Assembly (NCBI GenBank): GCA_037576195.1 | Contig: CM075101.1 | Location: 49,290,001 to 49,354,000, forward strand | Source of the DNA: Phytoseiulus persimilis | Taxonomy: Eukaryota; Arthropoda; Arachnida; Mesostigmata; Phytoseiidae | DNA: 64,000 nucleotides | Direction: 5' to 3' | Part shown: piece after piece, positions 40,055 through 51,018 of the stretch | How the letters are laid out: each line of letters opens with the position of its first letter | Numbering within the stretch: the first letter of the stretch is position 1 | Program-made: the position numbers and the translations under genes | The notes under the pieces: model-generated | Database searches by the model: none | The model's input: the letters and a program-made list of their open reading frames with translations, nothing else | Told to the model about the DNA's origin: nothing

Positions 40055-40480
40055 TCAGGCTTCTCGGACTTCCTCTCCCACGACCTCGGATTGCTTCATG
40101 GTTTCACAAGACTTGATGTGTCGTATAACTTCCGTTAAAAAGTCCGTCGAGGAGTTGGAGTCTTTCCGGAACTTCGTGGACCTTCGCAGCAGCGTGGTTC
40201 CTGCGCGACGCAATCGACTCATGGTCGCAGCTCCCCTTGAAAACACAACGGAATCAGATTGATGGTTTCGTAAGGGTTTCCGGAGATAAGGCGGGACAGG
40301 TGGGAGTTGGCTCGAGGATGAAACATGAGGAAAATGTTTCATACTTCCCGGCTCGCAACGCGAATGACATTCTAAATAGCTCGAGCGTCCTTGGAGCAGC
40401 GATTCAGACAGAATTTCGTGTTTCTCGGCGATTATGCCTTCACGAGCAGCGAGCCGGAATATTGAAAAAGCGAAAATCAT
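40055..40480 (-). other. Unassigned 141-codon ORF
   Basis: This minus-strand frame is open from an ATG at 40480, and the same frame is open upstream to 40645 without an ATG. The product has a helical N-terminal half (EKHEILSESLLQG) and a basic C-terminal half (RRAGTTLLRRSTKFRKD). No domain is recognised. It lies beside the reverse-transcriptase-like fragment at 39868-40011 but on the opposite strand, in a stretch that looks like decayed transposons. Base use by codon position is only weakly coding-like. Confidence 0.1.
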
Positions 40481-40996
40481 CCTGCTTTGTTTATCAACAA
40501 CGCAGACTTCCGAAACAGCAGCGACAATTTTCTCGCACTTGCTCAATAATTGATAGAACACAGACAGAGATGCGATAGCAACACCGAAGTAATCACTAGC
40601 TTCAGTCGAGGAGCTCTCCCATCTAGCGCCTGTGTCAAACGTCAAAATGACTCGTGTGCGGACAGTTTGTCGTTCGCCGTCTATGGCTACATTCAGTTTA
40701 CGTCCGTCCGTTCTCCCATTTTGTTCGCTCGTTCGTCTCTACATTCGCTTTCGCGTCTGCGCGTTCAAGCGACTGTGTTTTGTCGGTCATCGTGTTCTTA
40801 TTTGTGCTGAGAAAGCGGACGGTCGGTCGGTCGGGCAGCGGACGGGACGGCGGACAGTCAGTCTTCGCGTCCGAGGAGTTGAGCAACATAATCAAGGACT
40901 CGTTGGCGAGCTTCGCAACAGAATAATTATAGATAGCGACGACTCAGACGAGCGAGTGCGTCGTTTGTTGTCGAACCAGCAGAGGCAAGTCGTTGC

Positions 40997-41052
40997 GGCC
41001 GCGCGCACCGAGTCAACCGGCCGCGCGCACCAAGTCAACCGGCCACGCATCC
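40997..41052. repeat. 22-bp tandem repeat, 2.5 copies
   Basis: Two 22-base units (40997-41018 and 41019-41040) differ at one position. Each contains GGCCGCGCGCACC and AGTCAACC. A diverged partial third unit (ggccacgcatcc) follows. This is a small minisatellite. Confidence 0.85.
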
Positions 41053-44000
41053 GAATAGTAAACACAGACAGTGAGCGAGTCATGCGCGGTTGAGGCATAC
41101 GATGTAGGTTTCACGAGTCGAAGTCATCACAATACTGTTTACGACGAGCCTGCGATGCGCCGCTCCGCAGCTCAGAACCCCGAGGCCGTCAAAGTTTGCA
41201 GGAGCAGCAGACGTTCGTTCCAATGAGTTTTTCAGGGTGACGAATCCGTTCCAAGCGTGACGATCCCTGCGCAAAGTGTTCAACGTCAAGGAATTTCATC
41301 GAATCGATTTAGCCGGGTCCCGCGCGCTCGTCATGAGAAGCTCGTCCTGCGGTTCGGGATATGGGACACGCGCGAGCGACGGTTGCGCGGACCTGATGGG
41401 AAGAGTCTCCGAAATCGGCATCTTTGACTGTCTCGTTTTGGCAGAGTCCTTAGCATTTGGCAGGACCCGAGATGATTCGTGTTTTGACTACGATCAGCGA
41501 GGGGACGCTTATTATTCAGTCTGCATGTCGAATCGTCTCACAACGCACACCGACGGAATACAGATCCATCGTCTGTGGCGGCGCGTATCAATGTTGTTAC
41601 GTTGATTACGCCGCTGCGGTCGGTGAAGGAACGCGTTTGCTCAATCAGAAACTGCAATCAGCATCGGGGCTTAACAGTTAACGGCAACCCAAAGGCTTCG
41701 CCGGGTCTTGATGTTTAAAACGTTCGGTCGTTTGTTCGTTCAATCGGGTTCCATTTCCGAATAGTCAATCAAGTTTGAAGGTTCGAGAAGGAGGAATTTC
41801 GTCCCGATAATCAATTCTGAGCCCTCGGCTCCCGATCGCTTCGAACGGCGACGTCGACGCCGGCGTCGTCGGCTTCTCTTCTTCCCAGTTCTTGAAGCAG
41901 TTGAGGAATCCGAAATGGATTGGAATTTTTTATCCGTTCTCCTTCGAACGCCCGCGTTTGGCTCCTTCCTCGCCCTCCCGAGCAGTCGTGTCTCGCCTTC
42001 CTTTCAAGCTCCTTTTCACGAATCTTAATAATCTCGCGTCCCAGATTCCATCCAAGAACGCTTGATCGAAATGTATTAACTCATGTATATGTAACTGATG
42101 CGATAAGTTCCGGTTCAGCACAGCTCCTGTGTGCTTCGTGGATGAGCTCAGAAGCGGAAGCCCGAAGCAAACTGTAAATTCTAAACTTGAGTGTATGATA
42201 CAAATTCTACACTGGACTTGTACCAACAGTTCTTGAAAACGGTTTCCGAATGCGAAACTCCTCCGATTGAGTTATCAGCGTGTCCTCAGGTCATCGCAGG
42301 GATCCGGTTTCTATAATAATCGACTTCTTCTCTCTCAGATTCGTACTTCGCCTTTACAGACCGTTCTGAGTGTTTCCGAGGAGGCGAGTTGAGATGACCT
42401 CTGTCACGCGAGTTTCCTCCTCTCCAGAAGAGTTCTTCCTGAAGTTCTCCTTTCAGCCGCCCAGCTCTTAGTATGCGAAGCGCCGGATTCTCGTTCAACG
42501 CCCTCATTGTCGAAGTTGAGTTGAGACTCGTCGATCTGGAAGAGTACTCGAGAAGCCTCCTCCTCTAAGAGCACAGCTGCATCTCGATTTCGTTCAAGAA
42601 GCAGTGACATTAAAGGGCTCTCCGCCAGTTCCCAGCGTGCACGGTTCAAGCTGATTGCAGAATCGGGCATTTCAAATACCAACTCAGCTTAGAGATCAAA
42701 TACCCAGCAGTAGGACTCGTAGAGGGTGTTGGCTCCGCTCGAAGTGCCCATGGAGTGGAGAAGCCCCCACGAATACTTGCCCGTGCGTTTTCAGCTTCAA
42801 TCATAATCTTGCACCTCTTTCCCGTCCGACAGCAAGCGAATTTCCCAACCGGGAGCTGATCGTACTCAAAGTTCCTGGGGGTTGTGCCGGGTTTCCGAGC
42901 GTATGAGAGTGCTGTGTCCTCGACGAACCCCGCATCGCTAATTGTGATTCCTGCGACGCCTTGTGTGATTTGTTTCACCGAGGAAGCTCCGTATTCCCAG
43001 GGAGGAGCCTCTGAGCACGGTTATGAATACCTTGGCCGACCGCGACGACGATCTAAGAGCTTAGCGGAACCGAGGACTGCGGAAGGCCCTCTCCTCCGCG
43101 TTAAGCCTCCCGTGGCTCGCAAGGTTGTCTTTCCCAGCCGGCCGAGGGATCCAACTGGGTTGACAAATCGACAGGAGCATCTCCAGATACTAATCTCGTC
43201 ATCCCAGCTCCGTAGACAAGATTGGAGTCTACCAGAGAATGCTTGCTGCCGAATGTTACGAGCACTCCTCCGCTATAACGAAGAGTCATTCCAGGGAATC
43301 GTAGCGGAAAGACCCTCGAACGGCGCGCGAGGACGCTGCTTTCGGTTTTGGCCTTGCGCTGAATGGAGAGACGGAACAATCTCAGTATCACTGCAGGGAG
43401 TTTGTCGCTGAAGTGACTCGCGGAGCTTGGCGGCCAATGCCGTTGTCTCTTTGACGTGGAGAGAGTGAGTTTGCACAACGGCTCCCCGGCGTGGATTGCC
43501 TATCGATTCCACAAAACAGCGCTGAGGAGGAATTCCGCTGCAAATCATGTGCGGACCCTCAAGCTGGTGCTTATTCATCCTCGCGTTCCTGCATCCCCTC
43601 ATTTCCCCGTGATTACCCCTTCTGTACCTCTTGAGCTTCTTGGAGTGTATAACGACGAGAATCTTGTCTGTTTCTCCGAGAGAATATCGAGGGATGGGTT
43701 CGGAACGCTCGAATCGCTCGCAATCGACTCGGCAACGGACTCAGGCGGGAATGGGTTCGCGTGGGTCGGGGACAACACGGACATCAAATATTCGCTCGAA
43801 GGATACCAGGTTTGGAGTCCCTTCACAAGGGCGCCCTCCACAACTCAGAGATGGAATCCAGAAAGGTAGACGGATCGAGGATCCCGATTCGGTCGACGAC
43901 TCGAAATAAGACATGGCTCTCGCTTAGCGCTGCTCGCGCATAATTTCCAAGGTTGAAGTATTTATACTTGTTTTACACGAAAAACTTCCTCCGACCCCAA

Positions 44001-45128
44001 TCGAGCTCGACAGCCCCGAGCGACGGAAGCGGTTTCAACACGCGTGGAAAAAAATCACATGTACTCATCCGCGGTGCCTTCAGGCGGTGTCAGCCCGAAA
44101 GGCTTCAAGGGGACCAGGGACTCTCGTCGGGTCCCTTCGAAGAGGTTAGGGATAGCGAGGAATGAGAGAAGGAGGAAGAGACAGGGAGAATGATAAAGAG
44201 AGAGGGAGGGCGATAGAGAGAGGAAGAGGCAAGGAAGAAAACGACTTGGGTCGCCATGGGGGAGGGGCGATAGGAAAAGGGGAGATGTCGTACTGAGGAA
44301 GGATTCGAGGCACGGAGCTAAGTTTTTATGGCGGACCGCATTTGTCGGCTTCGGTTTGTCGCGTCGTGGATTTGAGAAAAAGCTCTCTGTTTTGTGTGCG
44401 GTTGAGAAAAAGAGAAAGGCAGCGGGACACGAACGAACGGGACCGCCACTATGGAAGGTCTTTCTGTGTGCTGCAGCGCCTGGCAAACTTCTATTTACTT
44501 GAAGCAGCCGTTGCCGGCGTAGCAGTAGCAGCAGCAGCTCTGTTCACAAAGAGTGCATTGTTTCTGCTTGAGCTCAGCCGACGTTCCATCATTCGGCCGT
44601 CGACGCAAACACATATTTCAAAGCTCTTCCGAGTCAAAACACAATCACGCACATGCGCTCGTCATCTCAATCTCACACAACTCAAAACCCACAGGATACA
44701 GTTTCTCAGGGAGACTGGCCCGATGTTTTGGTTGAGCCTAAACACTGCACCTTCCACTGAAGAAGGGGAGGGAGCGAGTTCCTGTGTGAGACTCTGAATG
44801 GAAACCTTCCAGGGGGAGCGGTCGAGGTAGGGGGGACCCGCGTCGGGAGGCGACGGTGGCGGTGACGACGGTCGCCACAAGTTGACGAGCTCCCCGTCTC
44901 TTGCGCTGGAGCCCATCCACCGGGAAGCGACTCCCGGTATGGCACGGGAGAATACCTCTGAACAAAATGAAGAAAAACTGCATCAGGCCCTCCCCAGGCC
45001 TTCAGTAAAGCCGCGTCGTCGGCCGACGGACTCTCCGGTCGGATGGTTAGTTGCGGGGAGCTTGCCCCGAAAGTAGCTTATGATTGTCTGCAAAAGCAGC
45101 ATCGCCTATAAAGATAAAGGAGGAAACG

Positions 45129-45136
45129 TATAAAAG
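45129..45136 (+). promoter_or_regulatory. TATA box of a candidate + strand promoter
   Basis: TATAAAAG matches the metazoan TATA consensus exactly. A start about 30 bases downstream would fall near 45160-45167 (tatcctcat). The transcript would then have an ATG-free leader ending at a strong donor (next entry), which makes this more convincing than the isolated TATA-like sequences elsewhere. Confidence 0.35.
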
Positions 45137-45160
45137 CGAGATAATAATATCCTAGAGCCC

Positions 45161-45317
45161 TATCCTCATATTCGGGGGTCGGATTTCGCTCTCCCATTTC
45201 GATCAAAGCGATATTTCCTGCACGTGGCCACACTTTCTTCCCTTCAGCTTCAACTTTATCGACTCGAGAAGCGTATCAGAATTGTCGCGGTCGACTTCAG
45301 AGCGAGATATTCAACAA
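45161..45317 (+). other. Candidate non-coding first exon (ATG-free leader plus splice donor)
   Basis: The stretch from the predicted start to 45317 has no ATG in any frame and ends AACAACAG|GTGAGAAC, a strong donor at 45318. It contains an E-box (CACGTG) near 45221. A leader exon upstream of the PcG coding exons is required by the acceptor at 62158-62159, and this one is on the right strand about 17 kb away. The link is inference only. Confidence 0.25.
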
Positions 45318-45594
45318 CAGGTGAGAACACCCGCTTCGGGATCCTCTCAAGCTGCCGAGTCGGAGTCCCGCGTCGCACGGGACACGCGCACTGAGAAAAC
45401 GCGCGCATGCAGTACGTGTCAGAGAAGAAATTATACGAAACACCGTGAGAATTCAGAACGAACCCGATCCGACTCGTTTGTTCTCAAGATCATTCCGCTC
45501 TAGGATTCGTTTTTGCAGGAAACAAGCCCCGCAGAATCCTGAGCAACGCATGAGTCCTCTTCTTTTTCGGCCCCCGCGTCACCGTGAATGTCGC

Positions 45595-45608
45595 TGCTGA
45601 CGTCAGCG
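45595..45608. promoter_or_regulatory. Near-perfect Maf recognition element (C-MARE) with embedded CRE
   Basis: TGCTGACGTCAGCG matches the 14-base C-MARE (TGCTGACGTCAGCA) at 13 of 14 positions. Its central 12 bases (45596-45607) are a perfect palindrome. The core TGACGTCA (45598-45605) is also a full CRE. Small-Maf/CNC or CREB/ATF bZIP factors would be the expected binders. Confidence 0.45.
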
Positions 45609-45789
45609 TTCCCGACGCTCCCGTCTTGGGGGGCATTCCTCGAGGTCGATCGCAGCTGCTCGAAACATTTTTCAACGACTCGTATCGGCAACCTGTGCGG
45701 TTTAGTGCAAAGCTTTTTCCTAGGAAACAACAAATCCTTTAGTCGGCCGGCAAGAGTGCTCCCCGCTCGCTTGGGTCCTTCTTTCTCCC

Positions 45790-45821
45790 GTTCGTTCGTT
45801 CGTTCTCTCGTTCGTTCGTTC
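45790..45821. repeat. (GTTC)n tetranucleotide run
   Basis: GTTC units are interrupted once by TCTC. The run lies between the MARE and the CRE/UPRE cluster. Confidence 0.9.
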
Positions 45822-46671
45822 CTACATTCGGGACCCCGTGTTGTTCCCTGTGTCCTTTCCTCGACCGTCGGCAGCCAGCGTTCCTTCCTTCGGCGTTAGC
45901 GGCCGGGTGCCGGAGGGCTGTGTGCAGCCTCCGCCCTTCCACTCCCGTCGCTGGCGTTGCGTCCCTTTCCCGGCTTAGTGTGGTTCCCGTTTCCCCGTCG
46001 TGCACTACCCTCTTCGCTCCCTTCCCGCGCCCTGTTGCCCCGTCCTCGGAGGCCTCTCCTCCTCCAGGGCCAATCGAAACCTTGTTAGTGCCGGCAGAGC
46101 GGAAGTGGATGAGCGGTACACTGGAGCTGCTCTCCGCTGAGCAACTGCAACTAAGGGCCAACGAGGAAAAACCGATGAGGTTAACTGCGGACGTTGCTCC
46201 CGCGTTGGCCACCTTCTCGACTTTCCCGCTTTCCGACTTCCAGGGAAACGCCCTCAGTTCCTGTGGTGGGCCAATCGGTCTTCCCTCAGAATCCACAACT
46301 TTTCCCTACCATTCGCGAACGTAATTCACTTCGAGCGCGGCATCGAAACGGCTCGAGATGGTTCAAGAATCCGTTCGGGGAAGCTCGCACAACGGTCCCG
46401 AATGAACTTTCCTGGAGATGGCAACGACAAAAGTGGAGCGGCGTCCGCGGCTGGCCACCGACGGGTTCGGAACGGATTCGTAACTCGAGGCTCAAGTTCG
46501 AATCTCGCGCAGTAAATAAGGCGCTTTATGGTCTGAATGTAAACCCATTATAAACTTTCCCGGCTCTTCTGCTCGCTCATCCTTCTCTCGACCCCGTGAC
46601 TCCTCGACGGCCGGCGAGTAGGGTCGGCGGCCTACGTCCTTATTCGCCACGTACGGAAGCGTGGGCGTAGT

Positions 46672-46711
46672 CCACGTCAGAACTCTCCACTGACGTGGCC
46701 CGGTGACGTCA
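46672..46711. promoter_or_regulatory. Cluster of bZIP sites: inverted UPRE pair plus CRE
   Basis: CCACGTCAG (46672-46680) and CTGACGTGG (46690-46698) are perfect inverted 9-mers separated by 9 bases. Each contains TGACGTGG, the unfolded-protein-response element bound by XBP1/ATF6. A full palindromic CRE, TGACGTCA, follows at 46704-46711. Three such sites within 40 bases suggest a functional enhancer or promoter element. Confidence 0.45.
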
Positions 46712-49700
46712 CGGCCCGAACTCCCTTGTCGGAGAGAATCCGTTACGGCCGCTGGAGCGGCAGCGTGGGCGGAGGTCGACGGCGGAACACTTGCTCCGCG
46801 AGGAGTGATTCCGACGGCGCTCTCTGGATCCGAACGATCCCGAGCTGGCTGCGATGCTAATCATGAGGTAACGACATGATGAATGAATCGGAACGGGTCT
46901 CTTCGCGCGCTGCGTTGTCTCCTCCCGAGAACTTGTTGAGTTCGCACATCCAGGGAGTCGGAGAGTTGTTTAAACTGGCATCGCGCGATCCATTCTATCA
47001 GTTCCTCTCGCTTAGAGCGTTCCACCCGCTCCGGCATGCAAATCACTCTCGAGATGGGTTCGGGCGCGCAGGGATGAGTGGAGGGAAAAGGAAAAGAGGA
47101 ACGGGGGCGCTAAGCCGGACTTTTCGCCCTCCCGTTCCAAAGCAAATGGGCTGCGAAGTGAGTGAAAATGCATTTTGCTACTCGAGGCAGCTGCGGCGGC
47201 ATTAGCCGCATGACTGCCGTACTTATCGTCGAGCTGCAGACTCTGAAATCCTGACCGGGATGTTCCCTTTTCGATCCTCCTTTAATGATACGGACTGAGA
47301 ACAATGGGCCGATCTTCGAGAACTTCCAGACGATGAGCTCGTATCCGAATCCCCGAACGCTCGAGTCGTTCGCCCGAAGTCACAATCATCGGGATGTTCG
47401 CGAGTGTCCGAGCCAAGGTCGGAATACGCTCGGGCCCGGTCGGCAGATTCGGTAAAGATTCCTCATCCACCTGAGTTAGTCGGATGTATGCGTTGGGGTC
47501 CGCTGCCCGAGGAGCCGTTATTATCTCCAGGTCGGAAGGATAAAGAAGTTGTCCCAATGCTGCTATCCTATTACCCAGTTCATTGGGCGAATGGTGCAAG
47601 CGACTCCCTGCCGAGTTCTAGCAATCTCTCCTCTGCTCTCAATCTGTAGCGAATGTTGCTCTGCTGCTGCTACACGCGCGTCACGTGACCACCTCCCACA
47701 CAAGTGCATGGGATGCTGACCACCACCACTGGCTGTGGCTCTGCTGTCGCTGGCTCCCAATTACCTCGATGAGAAGCTTGTTAATGGCCCGTAAGTCTTC
47801 GCGAATTGCTCACCTAACGATTCCTGCCTAAATCGGAGCAGAAATTTCCCCTCCATCACAACTAAGTTGAGGCCTCCCCTGCGTGCTCCGATGACGACGA
47901 AACCCTTCCGGAACTCCGTCTTCGACACCGAGGGCTCGCGATCGAGATTCACAGAACGATTCCGATGCTCGCGGTTAGTTCACTGAAAAACCCGATCTCG
48001 ACCGCGCTCTCAGAAGGCTTCGCGGAGGAGCGGAACTCGTGGGGGAAGCTTCGAAGAGCTCGTTGATAACATTACCATGGAACGATGACGATAGCGCCGC
48101 CTAAGCACTACGACGATAGCACTTCTAGGGCTGGGCTTTGAAGGAGTGTGGCGCGCGATCGTCGAAGCTTTCATCGGACGGGGCTCCGGTGGTGTTCCAT
48201 CATAGGAGCGAGAAGACTTCTTTCAAACACAAATTAGCGCTCGAACGGAGTGAGGGTACCAGCCGATGAGGAGCTGCAGGCATCGCCGCGGATACTTGAT
48301 CCAGCCAGAGGGCAGCATCGCGGAGGGATCAGTGACGAACGAATCGAACCGATGATGATCATCGAGATGAAGATCGTGATGATGCTGTTCATTCGCAGTT
48401 CTCTTTTCAGAGACATGACTGATCAATCATTTACCGGGAGGGCAACTCCTCCTTGTCCCGCACCGCTGTTTGCCTATTCATCCTCCGTCTCGCCAGCCCC
48501 CCCCCCCTTCTGTGGGGGCCAGAGAGGGAACGTGAACGATGTGATCAGGGGAAAGGGTCTTCTTCCCTGGTTTGAGGCTAACGTACTCTCGTGCCTGAGA
48601 GGATGAATAATCTGTATCCGCTTCATAATGTTGAATGTCCTCAGCAATGGTCTCCGCGAATGTCAGCGCCAGGGGAATTCCTCCATCGAAAGGAGCGTTC
48701 TGGTTTCCGCACATCACAAACAGGTTGGAAGGGAAGGATTTTCGGCCTGCAGTCTCGGACTACTTATTTCTTCTTCCGAAAACCAGGAAGGGGATTTGGG
48801 GGTATTTCGGGATGAACGAACTCTCAAGAGGACGAATTTCACGCTACGGAAGTCGTTCTGCACGATCGTGTCACAAAAACTCCATCTGAAGCCCTTTCAA
48901 GAATCCTGGCTCTCAAATGACGGAATGGAGAGCGGAGTAACCAGGAATTTCCCGGGGAGGCGAGGCTCTTGCTTCAACTGTTTCAGATTGCCGCTTTCCG
49001 AATCCCCTTGCATATACCATCGAACGAAGTCACTCCAGCTGGGAACCCGAGTCTTCCTTGGTGTCGATGATCTCTTACACAGAGTTCTCGGATGACTCTG
49101 ACAGGATCCACGTGGTCCCGTGAAATTTCAGATGAATATGGTGCGAGCAGATGAATAACGGAACGCACATAAACTGAGTATGTTTTAGTATAGTGTTTGA
49201 GAGATATGGAGCGCGGAAGGCAAAGTTCTGGAAATAGAAGTAGAGAGGGAACGGAAGAAGAAAAAGAAGGGAGCCCGGCAGCCGCCGCCGCCGGGGCAGA
49301 CGAATTCCGTCTTCTTCTGGAATTCCGAGAAGTAACGGTGGAAAATTCTGGGTGGGCAGGGGTGTTGGGCTCACGCGATGCTCCTTCAAACAAAACAGGC
49401 GGATTTCACTCTCGACCTCTTTGAATAACAAAGGATGGAGTGGATCGGGCAGCGAATGGCTTTTTACCAGTTGAAAATCCCTTATCCGTTCAAGTCGCGT
49501 GGTGAAACGTAGTGGAAGCCGCGGCTATACGACTGGTTATCACGGACGACAACAAAGGTGGCGTTACATGTTGATTCCGTTACAGATTCCCAGAAACGCT
49601 CCCGTGACAGAGGCAGCGAGCGTGTCAAACGGAGCTTCTCTTTCACCACAGTTTTCGATACAATCGCGATTCTGTGAGCGCGGTTCCTGGCTGACGAGCG

Positions 49701-49970
49701 GAGAAACTTTGTTCATGAAAGAATCGGGTCCAGCAATCCTAGAGGAGGAGCTCTCTAGCATCGAGAGAATCTGGAACTCGAAGTAATCCTCGCAGAGCGG
49801 TCTCGTCCGGAATCGAAAGAAATCATCGCACCCGTCACATCTACGCTTGCCGCATTGCTTGGATCGAATCAGTCAATGGTTCCGTCGCTCAGCGAGTTGA
49901 GCCGACAGCAGAAACGCTTCAGACGAACGAAAAGATCACAGGCAATCGTGAGTTTTTGAACAGATGCCGT

Positions 49971-49995
49971 GGCGCCGTCTGGTGACCGCCATGTT
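49971..49995. promoter_or_regulatory. CTCF-like and YY1/PHO-like motifs side by side
   Basis: GGCGCCGTCTGGTG at 49971-49984 shares 13 consecutive bases with the site at 9023. Immediately beside it, CCGCCATGTT (49986-49995) is the reverse of AACATGGCGG, the YY1/PHO core with its flanks. Confidence 0.2.
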
Positions 49996-51002
49996 GTCTG
50001 CAACAGGCCTTGACAACGACAGCATTCGGATCCGTCCAGACTTTGATTCACCCGCCATTAAACTTCCGACTTTGCCAGAAAGTTCCTAGACCAGCTTTCG
50101 AGTATGCTCCAGATCCAGCTCTCCGGAGCTCGCGTTTCTGTCGACCCGCGACCCAATAAAGGATTCGTTACACATGGCTTTCGGTCATAAGCCCGCGACT
50201 CTGACTCCAAGACGTCGCGCTCTCCCTCTCTCGTTCTTCGGAGACGGGGTAATGAGTTTGATTCGAGAGAATGAGTAGCATCTCCTCATCCCATGATGGC
50301 CGGTGGTGCGTTGGCTTGTTGCGGACGACGGGATAGCCGAGCGGTTACCACGATGTCCCGCGCCCGCGAAACTCAGCATCTCGTGGATTCCTTCAATCAC
50401 CACCGCTACGACCGCGGAACTGTCTCCCATTGTTCCCATTCTCCTCGGGCGCGCGCCTCCGATTTCCCGACGAGCCTCCGGTTTCCAACTTTGGAGCAAC
50501 AGCTCAGAGATAAAGCCGAAGGGTACCAGCAAAAATATGAGTCTCCGAGCGCCCCTCTCGACCTGGAGAACAATCAGCTCTGCTGATACGGTTCCCTGTC
50601 CTCAATCACCTGTAACTCATGGAACGAACCCGAGCCTCTGGAACCTCATAAGGGGTGGAGGAGAGGGACTAGCTCTTTCTTCAGGAGAGAATCCGTTCCA
50701 TTCGTTTCACGCCCAACTCCTCGGCAAAATCCTTCAGGGGAGCAGTTCAGCTTGACAAACCTTCGGAAATGGTCTGAAATAGCCTTCAGACCCAAACAGT
50801 ATTCGGAATGGCTGATAAATGAATAGCTGAAAGAATGTGGGGCCTTTTCCTCCCCCTGTCAAAATGCCAGCGTCGTCGATTCGCAAAGGAACACAACTCC
50901 TCGAGGGAGTTCGGAATGAAGATATCGTTGACAGGCTCCAAAAGGAAATGCTTTCAAGAGATTTTTTTTCAGAGGCCAGCTATCCAGGTTCTCCAGTAAG
51001 TG

Positions 51003-51018
51003 ACACACACACACACAC
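51003..51018. repeat. (AC)n dinucleotide run
   Basis: Eight AC units are followed by imperfect CA-containing sequence. Confidence 0.85.

Larger units (their letters stand above)
37081..45100. other. Probable transposon graveyard, no intact gene
   Basis: Base composition is closer to AT-GC balance than in the left arm. Frames of 100-196 codons occur without low complexity, and one carries the FYADD motif. Minus-strand frames at 42286-43841 read like decayed protein but give no domain. I see no terminal repeats or target-site duplications. Confidence 0.4.

Noticed and set aside
42646-42978. Minus-strand FVEDTALSYA resembling an RT catalytic box
   Set aside because: The first catalytic Asp is Glu and the preceding residue is wrong. 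Neighbouring frames show no RT motifs.
46430-46520. Sequence around AAGTTCGAATCTC resembling a tRNA TPsiC arm
   Set aside because: The ends do not pair as an acceptor stem and no D-arm consensus is present.
48478-48717. Minus-strand GGIPLALTF resembling reverse-transcriptase motif B
   Set aside because: The key Gln-Gly and Ser-Pro positions do not match, and the expected YADD box is absent downstream.
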